A stretch of DNA of 45,772 bases from Fibrobacter sp. (GTDB taxonomy: Bacteria; Fibrobacterota; Fibrobacteria; Fibrobacterales; Fibrobacteraceae): positions 1 through 45,772 of the forward strand of contig JAKSIL010000022.1 of the NCBI GenBank assembly GCA_024398815.1, given 5' to 3'. Position 1 is the stretch's first letter; the number at the start of each line of letters is the position of its first letter. The notes below the pieces were generated by a model. It searched no databases. It was not told where the DNA came from and saw nothing but the letters and a program-made list of their open reading frames with translations. A program made the translations under genes and the position numbers. This document shows positions 39,725 to 45,772 of this stretch, in pieces.

Positions 39725-41284
39725 ATGAGTACTATACTTCTCTACGCGATGTTCGTAGTCTATGTTATCGCCGGTGTGGGTCTGGTGATTTATGGGTTTA
39801 GCTGCTATTACAGCATTTACCTCTTCTTGAAGAACAGCCGTCATACACGACTTACCGACAGGAAGAACATTCTCAAGTATTACCGAGAGCACTCGATGAA
39901 CGACCTCCCCCAGGTCACCACCCAACTCCCCGTATTTAACGAAGCCAACTGTGTTGAACGACTCCTTGAAGCTGTCTGCGCTATCGATTACCCCAAGGAC
40001 AAGCACGAAATCCAGGTTCTGGATGACTCCACCGACGAATGCTACGAAGTAGCGAAGAAGAAAGTCGAGGAACTTGCCGCCAAGGGTTACGACATCAAGC
40101 TCATCCACCGCACGAACCGCAAGGAATTCAAGGCAGGCGCTCTGAAGGAAGCCATGGAAGTCGCCAAGGGCGAATTCCTCGCCATCTTCGACGCCGACTT
40201 CGTCCCGGAGAAGGACTTCCTCCTCAAGACCATCCCCTACCTCGTCATGGATGAACAGATTGGTCTCGTCCAGGGTCGCTGGGGCCACTTGAACCGCACC
40301 GAATCCGGTTTGACTCTCGCACAGTCCATCGGTATCGACGGCCACTTCGTCATCGAACAGTCCGCCCGCAGCTGGGGCAAGCTCTTCATGAACTTCAACG
40401 GTACCGCTGGCGTGTGGCGCAAGCAGGCCATCTATGGCGGTGGCGGTTGGGAAGGCGACACCCTGACCGAAGACATGGACCTTTCTTACCGTTCCCAGCT
40501 CGCCGGTTGGCGCATGAAGTTCGTGTTCGACGTGATTGTCCCGGCCGAACTTCCGAACGACATCAACGCTTTCAAGGCACAGCAGTTCCGCTGGGCCAAG
40601 GGTTCCATCCAGACTGCAATCAAGATTCTTCCACGCGTTCTCCGCGCCAAGGTTCCTCTTCGCGTGAAGATTGGCGCCATTCTGCATACGACGCACTATT
40701 CGATTCACCCCTGCATGTTGTTTACCGCCCTCTGCGCTTGGCCGCTTCTCGCCTTCTTTGATCCGGTCGCACACATTCCGGCATGGGGCTACACCGTGGG
40801 CTTCAGCTTCATCTTCCTCGCCGCAATCGCTCCTTCTGTTCTTTACTTTGTCGCACAACGTTGCTCCGGCTATACCGGTTGGAAGATTCGCCTCTTGAGC
40901 CTTCCGATTCTCATGGCTATGGGCGTGGGTATCGCAGTCAGCAACTCCAGAGCAGTGTTCTCCGCTGTAACGGGTCGCAAGGGAAGCTTCGTCCGCACCC
41001 CGAAGAGCGGCGGAAGCAAGAAGAAGGCCAAGAGCCACTACGCTCAGAAGTTCCCCTGGCTCGCTCTCATGGAAATCGTCGTCGGCGTGTACTGCATCTT
41101 CGGTTTGATCGAATACATCGGTGCGCAGAAGTTTATCATTGGACCGTTCCTCGCCCTCTATGCTGTAGGTTTCCTCTCTGTTGGTGTTCTGAGCTTTATG
41201 CACTACATCAGCAACTTGGCCGAAATGCACAAGGTTCGCAAGGAAGCCCGCAAGGCAGCCAAGGAAGCCGCACAGGCTGCATAG
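39725..41284 (+). CDS. GT2-family polysaccharide synthase (CslA/cellulose-synthase-like)
   Basis: 519 residues from ATG 39725. A processive membrane glycosyltransferase: one N-terminal helix, a cytoplasmic GT-A domain with V-L-D-D-S near 98-102, F-D-A-D-F near 155-159, T-E-D-M-D near 248-252 and Q-Q-F-R-W near 285-289 (the D, DxD, TED, QxxRW set), then five or more C-terminal helices. It most resembles plant and bacterial CslA-type glucomannan/beta-glycan synthases. Codon use is strongly biased, suggesting high expression. A terminator follows. No c-di-GMP PilZ domain is attached. Confidence 0.88.
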   Translation: MSTILLYAMFVVYVIAGVGLVIYGFSCYYSIYLFLKNSRHTRLTDRKNILKYYREHSMNDLPQVTTQLPVFNEANCVERLLEAVCAIDYPKDKHEIQVLDDSTDECYEVAKKKVEELAAKGYDIKLIHRTNRKEFKAGALKEAMEVAKGEFLAIFDADFVPEKDFLLKTIPYLVMDEQIGLVQGRWGHLNRTESGLTLAQSIGIDGHFVIEQSARSWGKLFMNFNGTAGVWRKQAIYGGGGWEGDTLTEDMDLSYRSQLAGWRMKFVFDVIVPAELPNDINAFKAQQFRWAKGSIQTAIKILPRVLRAKVPLRVKIGAILHTTHYSIHPCMLFTALCAWPLLAFFDPVAHIPAWGYTVGFSFIFLAAIAPSVLYFVAQRCSGYTGWKIRLLSLPILMAMGVGIAVSNSRAVFSAVTGRKGSFVRTPKSGGSKKKAKSHYAQKFPWLALMEIVVGVYCIFGLIEYIGAQKFIIGPFLALYAVGFLSVGVLSFMHYISNLAEMHKVRKEARKAAKEAAQAA

Positions 41285-41290
41285 TTCAAA

Positions 41291-41509
41291 CTAGAATCGA
41301 CTTTCGAGACGCCCGCCTAATCCGCGGGCGTTTTTCATTACCTTGCGAATATCATCCATTTGAATTTCAAACTGGGTTCCGTAGTCGGACACTAGGCGAA
41401 CAAAGGTCCCATGAAAAAGAGAAAAGCACTGCCATACAGAAGCGACAAGAATTGCAGAACAGGCAACCGCCACCATCAGTTCAATCAACGTAAAGCCTTT
41501 TCTATTCAT
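41291..41509 (-). CDS. Short type IV prepilin/pseudopilin-like protein
   Basis: 72 residues. It has the class III signal: K-G-F-T-L-I-E-L-M-V-A-V with Glu at +5 after Gly, then a hydrophobic helix. Usual minor pseudopilins have 120-200 residues, so this may be only the helix and start of a C-terminal domain. Its end (A-R-G-L-G-G-R-L-E-S-R-F) is encoded by the GT2 terminator. It overlaps the preceding prepilin gene by 8 bases and is last in the operon. It may be shortened; a minor pilin is still likely. Confidence 0.7.
   Translation of the reverse strand: MNRKGFTLIELMVAVACSAILVASVWQCFSLFHGTFVRLVSDYGTQFEIQMDDIRKVMKNARGLGGRLESRF
41309..41335 (+). terminator. Rho-independent terminator of the GT2 gene, inside prepilin coding end
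   Basis: ACGCCCGC, seven bases, GCGGGCGT then TTTT on the plus strand. The same bases encode part of the C-terminus of the short prepilin on the minus strand. Confidence 0.8.
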
Positions 41510-41819
41510 TGCACTTGACCATCCGATTCAGTTCAACAGTGCCGGACTTGACCGAAAGCCACAGCAGACCTTCACGAGCGGTCCGCTCCATACTCGAGAG
41601 GACATTCAAAGAATCGCGAACCAGCGTGTCGGAACATGCCGGAGGAAATTCAATGTAATGTTCCAGTTTCGCGGAAGCCTTCACAAAACTTTGTACATAA
41701 TCCCGTTCCCGCTTGGAGACCTGTGCATAGCCACTGACAAAGCGCAGCAAAGCCGACGACGCAAAGGCGAGCACCAATGCGGCAACGCAGACTTCAACCA
41801 GAGTAAAGCCTCGTTTCAT
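41502..41819 (-). CDS. Minor prepilin/pseudopilin-like protein
   Basis: 105 residues. The start M-K-R-G-F-T-L-V-E-V-C-V-A is a prepilin peptidase site with Glu at +5, followed by a hydrophobic helix to about residue 26. The rest is a small domain with two cysteines. It resembles GspI/PilV-type minor pilins in size. The ATG overlaps the preceding stop by 4 bases. In the operon it stands with the secretin and PilX-like genes. Confidence 0.8.
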   Translation of the reverse strand: MKRGFTLVEVCVAALVLAFASSALLRFVSGYAQVSKRERDYVQSFVKASAKLEHYIEFPPACSDTLVRDSLNVLSSMERTAREGLLWLSVKSGTVELNRMVKCNE

Positions 41820-42757
41820 TGTACAAAGTTCCTATTGAATACAAATTCTTCGGTTTCGTCGAAAGCTGGCAAAACCCTTGTCGAAGAATCGTACAGGGCG
41901 GAACTTCGCAGTGAAACTTCGCCACCGGGAGCGACAAGCAGGCCCGCAAACGAAGCCTTGTCAGCAAGCATGCCGCGAGCATTGCCAAAACCAACAGCCA
42001 CGGCGAAACTAGGGTAAGCAGCGACGGATTTTCCGCCGATGACAAAGCCTTTTTGCGAAAAAACGACACCCCTGAAATTCACGTTCCCGCGAATTTCGAC
42101 TTCGTCCGAAGCAAATACTTCGAGCAAGGAAATTTGCAGATTTCCGCCAACATCGACTCGGCCCTGAGCAAAGATTCTAAGCGTATCGTACCGCGCTTTA
42201 CCCGATACTTTCACATCGCCATCCACGATAAAGTTCGCCGAGGGGACGCGGCCATCGACATCAAGTCGCAAGTCGCCATCGACTACGTGCAACGAAAGCG
42301 AAGAATCCAGCGAAAAGATACGTTTGTTTCCAGATTCACGACGATGCGCCTTCGCAAATTCCACTCGACGATAAAGCCCCGTTCTGAATTCACCGGCAAA
42401 ACGTTGCCATTCCCTATAGCCCATGTCGCGGTAACGGCCGACAGTCTGCACACACAATCTACGGCATGAATCGGCCAAGGACTCCCCCAGCGGAGCGCAT
42501 ATTTCACGGTACGCCCCAAGATTTCGGACCTCGACAGGCAAAATTTTTCGCACGGAATCCTCGGGAACTCTATAAAGATGCGACATGATTGCCGATTCGG
42601 CATCGTAAATTTGCTGCAGTTCCTTATGCGCAAAGTTCACATAACCGTAAAGGCGCCCAGGCACCGAAAGCAGCACCGTAAAAAAGCACGAGACAACTAC
42701 GACGACCATAAGCACAATCACAAGGGCATGTCCGCGTCTATACGCCACTGAACACAT
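41816..42757 (-). CDS. PilX/GspK-like membrane protein with beta-helix-like domain
   Basis: 313 residues from ATG 42757, with GGAGG upstream; a TTG eight codons earlier is less likely. A basic start (Y-R-R-G-H-A-L) and hydrophobic helix (V-I-V-L-M-V-V-V-V-V) look like the N-terminus of PilX/GspK proteins, although the residue at +5 is not Glu, as in GspK. The middle holds V-D-G-D-V-K-V-S-G and V-D-V-G-G-N-L, with repeats like bactofilins or beta-helices. It overlaps both neighbours. Role in pilus tip or initiation is inference. Confidence 0.6.
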   Translation of the reverse strand: MCSVAYRRGHALVIVLMVVVVVSCFFTVLLSVPGRLYGYVNFAHKELQQIYDAESAIMSHLYRVPEDSVRKILPVEVRNLGAYREICAPLGESLADSCRRLCVQTVGRYRDMGYREWQRFAGEFRTGLYRRVEFAKAHRRESGNKRIFSLDSSLSLHVVDGDLRLDVDGRVPSANFIVDGDVKVSGKARYDTLRIFAQGRVDVGGNLQISLLEVFASDEVEIRGNVNFRGVVFSQKGFVIGGKSVAAYPSFAVAVGFGNARGMLADKASFAGLLVAPGGEVSLRSSALYDSSTRVLPAFDETEEFVFNRNFVQ

Positions 42758-43796
42758 CGTAAAACACGCCTCCACATTCAAGCACCACCCTGTCGCGACC
42801 GATGGATTCTACACGGAACCCGCCAACAAGTTCGCCCTCGCGCAGCCACGAGCTAGTTCCGTCCGGCCCATGCAACTGGCAGATTTTCCCTTCCACTAGT
42901 CCCCGGAGTTTAAATTCCGGCTGATCGCATGACGGGCGCTTCACAGACTTCGGCAAAGATTCTGCAATCGCGCGAACTTCAAAGGATTCAATCGGCTCCG
43001 GCAAAAGAAGTTCCGGAGCCTCCGCTTCAAGCACCGATTCATTTGGCAAAAGACCTTCGCTCTCGAAAAACGCAGTGAGAGTGGGTACAAAAACAACCAA
43101 CGAAACCACAACAGCAAGCAGAAACGTCACAAACGCAAAGCGCACGTGCGAACTTTTATCTGACGGAGTCAAGCTTTTCCTTCGCCAAAAAGGGTCGGCG
43201 GCGGCACGCAGAAATTCTTCGCGCGAAAATGGCGAAGGTCCATCGTCGCAACCGCTTTCAAAGGCGAATGATTCCGCACGCGAAAACAAATCGTCCTTTT
43301 CAAGGAAATGGCGAAACCGTTCCAACCTCTCTTCAATTTTCAGAGCGACATCCGGATTTTCAAAAGCGTTTCCATAACCGAGTTCCTCGGACCAATGGCA
43401 CAGACGCCCCTCCAAAAACACCAGAATATAAAGTTTGCCTGCCACGGTCGTGTAATAGCAAAGGTTTTGGAGACCATCGCCCTCGCGCATTATTTTATCG
43501 CAAATTCTGTACAAAACAATAGACAATGGCAACTGCCAAGAATTTTTTCGTTTCAACGATTCATCTTTTTCTTTCAAGGCCACCAGATAACGATGTCTTC
43601 GTCCATTCAAGCCGTTAAAGCTTACCAATTTGAAAAAAACAGGAGTCTTGTCGGCGAATGCGTCGCGAAATTCTTCATCAAACCGCGTATGAAGCGTTTC
43701 CTTTGGCAATTCTTCATCAAATCCAGTCACAACTTCCCAAGTGAACAGCGGGACGTCGGCGCTCTGAACATTATGGCGCAGTATTTTTTGCAACAT
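42738..43796 (-). CDS. GspC/PilP-like secretin partner protein
   Basis: 352 residues. About 220 cytoplasmic residues, a single helix (about 222-246) and a periplasmic part. The last ~55 residues (F-K-L-R-G-L-V-E-G, then G-G-F-R-V-E-S-I and V-V-L-E-C-G-G) match the pattern of the GspC HR domain and PilP, small beta-folds that bind the secretin N0 domain. The large cytoplasmic part is not recognised; it could replace GspL-like contacts. It overlaps the secretin gene by 26 bases. Confidence 0.6.
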   Translation of the reverse strand: MLQKILRHNVQSADVPLFTWEVVTGFDEELPKETLHTRFDEEFRDAFADKTPVFFKLVSFNGLNGRRHRYLVALKEKDESLKRKNSWQLPLSIVLYRICDKIMREGDGLQNLCYYTTVAGKLYILVFLEGRLCHWSEELGYGNAFENPDVALKIEERLERFRHFLEKDDLFSRAESFAFESGCDDGPSPFSREEFLRAAADPFWRRKSLTPSDKSSHVRFAFVTFLLAVVVSLVVFVPTLTAFFESEGLLPNESVLEAEAPELLLPEPIESFEVRAIAESLPKSVKRPSCDQPEFKLRGLVEGKICQLHGPDGTSSWLREGELVGGFRVESIGRDRVVLECGGVFYDVFSGV

Positions 43797-45531
43797 CTAG
43801 ATTCACCTCGGGAGTAATAAAAATGGCAAGTTCGCTTTCATCGTCCTCTTCGCTCACATAGCTGAACAATTTTCCGATTAACGGAATGCTCCCTAAAAAA
43901 GGGATTGCCGTGCGCACCTCGTTTTTGCCCTTGCGACGCAGCCCGCCCAAGCACAGCGTCTCGCCGTTTTTCAAGACCACGGTTGTTTTAAGGTTCCGAG
44001 TACTGATGTCACGAGGTCCATCGCCTGTCGTGCGGCCAGCCGTCTTGATTTCGGGAGCCACCTCCAAGGTAATCACGCCCGTCTGCGTCACTGAAGGCGT
44101 AAGTTCCAGCGAAATGCCGTCGTTAAAGCTGCGATAATCAGTAATGGGATATCCGTCTGCAGAAACTTGGCTGACCATGTAGTAAACCGTATTGGTCACA
44201 TTGAGCTCCGCCTTGTTGCCATTTAGCGTAGTCAGGCGTGGTCGCGCAAGCACCTGCGCCTTGCTGTTCTCTTCGAGGCTAGCCAGTTCCATTTCAAATC
44301 GATCCGGCAAGATTCCAATTTTTCCAAACGCTCCCGATTTCGAGACGTCGTTACCCAAGAAATCGTAGAACCCCCTAAGTCCAATACTCCCTTCGGCTGT
44401 TTTTCGGCCGGTTCCACTGCGAAGTCCGATTTCAAAAGACTTTCCGCGTTTGAATTCCACAAGGATGCACGAAAGCGTCACCTGCATTGCAGGGACATCC
44501 ACGAGCTTCAAGAGATTCTCGGCAGCTTCGATTTCACTCACCGAACCGGAAAGCAAAATCGCATTCTGCTCCTTGACCTCGCTCACGACAAAATTTCCAG
44601 CGGGAAAAACCTTTGATAGTTGAGCGATTGCCTTTTCGGCGTAGATGTATTTCAAAGGATAAAGTCGCGTTGTCGACAGCGGGTTCTGCGCCCCCCTTTC
44701 TGATACGTACAAGCCCGACGAATCCAGGGAATAGGCGTATTTGCTACCCTTGAACAACGATGCCAACAAAGATTCAAGGGTTATTTCAGAAAAATGGAGC
44801 CGAACCGTTTCGTGAACCTCGGCATAAAGAGCCAAGTTCAAATGCGACAAACGAGCCACCTCGTAAAGCACTTGGACTAGCGACGCGGAGTCCATGTCAA
44901 CGGTGTAGAGATTGTCGTCGAGCCGGATATCGGGGACAGAATGCGACGAATTCTCCGTCGAACGCGGCATGTCCACACGAAGGCAGCCGTTCTCGTTGTA
45001 AACCCTGTAACCGCAAGCTTCCATCAAGGCGCGGAAAGCGAGTTCTGCACGCATGTCGCGCAAGTCCCCAGAAACACTCCCTGACACGGACGGCGAGAGC
45101 AAGATATTGAGACCCGTGTTCATTCCGTACTCATGGACAAACTCGCGAACATCCTTGTCTTTTACCGATATGCTCACCAAGGAATCCGACATGGAAAAAT
45201 GATTCTCGCCACGATTTTGAATCCGCCGTATGTGAAAGACCTTTCCTTCCTGGACAACTTCCAACCCCTGCGACGAACACAGGGCCACAAGTCCTTCAAA
45301 TACGCCCACTCCGTCCAAATGGAACGTGACACGATTTTCAATTCCCGAATCCACAAGGATGGGCGTATCGTAAGCAAGCGAAAGAGATCGCGCCACCTCG
45401 TTTATGGGAGAATCGACAAAGTCAAAAGTCGCTGGCAAGCACTTTGACACAAATGCAAGAATAGCGGCGACAAGCAACGCCACCGCAGGCTGAAAGCAGC
45501 CCTGACTGTTTTGATTTTTTATTGGAGGCAC
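43771..45531 (-). CDS. Secretin (GspD/PilQ family) outer-membrane channel
   Basis: 586 residues from GTG 45531, chosen because GGGGTGG lies just upstream and a good signal peptide follows (F-Q-P-A-V-A-L-L-V-A-A-I-L-A); TTG 45588 would add 19 residues. The order is an STN-like start (F-D-F-V-D-S-P-I-N-E-V-A), N-domains with K-Y-I-Y-A-E-K-A-I and A-I-L-L-S-G-S, then the secretin core with Q-V-T-L-S-C-I-L-V-E-F, L-A-R-P-R-L-T-T-L-N-G and the V-V-L-K-N-G-E-T-L-C-L-G-G-L signature near the end. It forms the multimeric gate. First gene of its operon. PilQ versus GspD is not settled. Confidence 0.93.
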   Translation of the reverse strand: MPPIKNQNSQGCFQPAVALLVAAILAFVSKCLPATFDFVDSPINEVARSLSLAYDTPILVDSGIENRVTFHLDGVGVFEGLVALCSSQGLEVVQEGKVFHIRRIQNRGENHFSMSDSLVSISVKDKDVREFVHEYGMNTGLNILLSPSVSGSVSGDLRDMRAELAFRALMEACGYRVYNENGCLRVDMPRSTENSSHSVPDIRLDDNLYTVDMDSASLVQVLYEVARLSHLNLALYAEVHETVRLHFSEITLESLLASLFKGSKYAYSLDSSGLYVSERGAQNPLSTTRLYPLKYIYAEKAIAQLSKVFPAGNFVVSEVKEQNAILLSGSVSEIEAAENLLKLVDVPAMQVTLSCILVEFKRGKSFEIGLRSGTGRKTAEGSIGLRGFYDFLGNDVSKSGAFGKIGILPDRFEMELASLEENSKAQVLARPRLTTLNGNKAELNVTNTVYYMVSQVSADGYPITDYRSFNDGISLELTPSVTQTGVITLEVAPEIKTAGRTTGDGPRDISTRNLKTTVVLKNGETLCLGGLRRKGKNEVRTAIPFLGSIPLIGKLFSYVSEEDDESELAIFITPEVNLDVAKNTAP

Positions 45532-45637
45532 AAAGCCACCCCGTGGAATGCATGCCCGCAAATGCGGCCCCTGCCCGGGATGTATCAATATGGAGCGATT
45601 TGCTCCAGCCTAGACGGGCGAAAAAGCCCGACAACAA
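45532..45637 (-). promoter_or_regulatory. Structured 5' leader of the secretin operon
   Basis: Three hairpins in order on the minus strand: CGGGC/GCCCG (45615-45630), TGGAGC/GCTCCA (45591-45607) and CCGCA/TGCGG (45556-45567). A last CCAC/GTGG pair can hide the GGGGTGG ribosome site. No known riboswitch class was recognised. Confidence 0.4.
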
Positions 45638-45643
45638 TCATAA

Positions 45644-45671
45644 TTTATAAAAAAAATTGTGAACGCGCCAA
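45644..45671 (-). promoter_or_regulatory. Possible promoter of the secretin operon
   Basis: On the minus strand TTGGCG (plus 45666-45671), 16 bases with a T run, TATAAA (plus 45644-45649). A consensus TTGACA also lies at plus 45719-45724, but no good -10 fits it. A 13-bp inverted repeat (GAGAATATTTCTC) lies at 45689-45701 between them. Confidence 0.4.
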
Positions 45672-45772
45672 ACCAGGCCTTAAATAATGAGAATATTTCT
45701 CTCTATTTTAAGAACCGTGTCAAGTGCATTCACAAAAGCATTCACTTTAGCACGAACAAGTTAATCTTTCTT

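Noticed and set aside
39680..41230. Long minus-strand open frame (516 codons) opposite the GT2 gene
   Set aside because: The GT2 gene has all catalytic motifs and strong codon bias, which produces a stop-poor antisense frame rich in His, Glu and Asp. No family is recognised.
1..45772. CRISPR arrays, tRNA or rRNA genes, prophage
   Set aside because: No regularly spaced direct repeats with unique spacers, no cloverleaf with conserved arms, and no phage structural or integrase genes were found, apart from the IS remnant.

Overview
The window most resembles a Fibrobacter-type genome (phylum Fibrobacterota). The clearest marker is the ~900-residue lipoprotein at 12631-15333: a SUMF1/FGE-like domain, a beta-propeller-like middle and an SGNH-like C-terminus, the layout of the Fibrobacter succinogenes paralogous family TIGR02171. 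A CMP-KDO synthetase gene, Omp85 and beta-barrel proteins, a secretin and many lipoproteins point to a Gram-negative envelope. The genus is inferred; there is no rRNA or tRNA in the window to confirm it.

Left edge (1-3.5 kb): a decayed IS3-type transposase tail, then five minus-strand genes for small related lipoproteins, two of them inside a recent ~625-bp tandem duplication whose middle has diverged. From 3.6 to 18.3 kb nearly everything runs leftward in tightly packed groups: thiL, a PilB/GspE-type ATPase and the TIGR02171-like lipoprotein; then uvrD/pcrA, gatC, kdsB, a ComEA-like protein, PilM-like and PilN/PilO-like proteins, rsmD, coaD, a rhomboid protease and a PfkB kinase.

Middle (18.4-28.5 kb): a rightward pair (receiver-like protein and TIM-barrel-like protein of unknown function), then efp and epmB facing away from each other, so EF-P sits beside its lysine-modifying enzyme. 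Next comes a tight leftward operon: MglA-type GTPase, roadblock protein, DUF2914 membrane protein, 966-residue outer-membrane protein and Omp85 protein. This is the most interesting unit in the window, since it joins a polarity-type GTPase switch to outer-membrane components. rpsT follows with its own promoter and terminator.

Right part (28.6-45.8 kb): rightward DegT-family aminotransferase, hotdog thioesterase, MATE transporter, dnaG, sufC and sufD; a lone 34-residue membrane protein gene with a 20-bp palindrome in its promoter; a leftward group of TusA-domain, SGNH-like, zinc-ribbon and SulP genes; a CslA-like GT2 polysaccharide synthase; and a leftward overlapping operon of secretin, GspC/PilP-like protein, PilX/GspK-like protein and two short prepilins. 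With the PilM/PilN-like pair and the ATPase, these make a type IV pilus/type II secretion apparatus split over three loci.

A recurring motif, TAnnTTTG or close to it, lies just upstream of many genes. For dnaG, the aminotransferase, thiL, epmB and the receiver-like gene it ends only 4-7 bases before the start codon and no Shine-Dalgarno sequence is visible, which suggests leaderless mRNAs.
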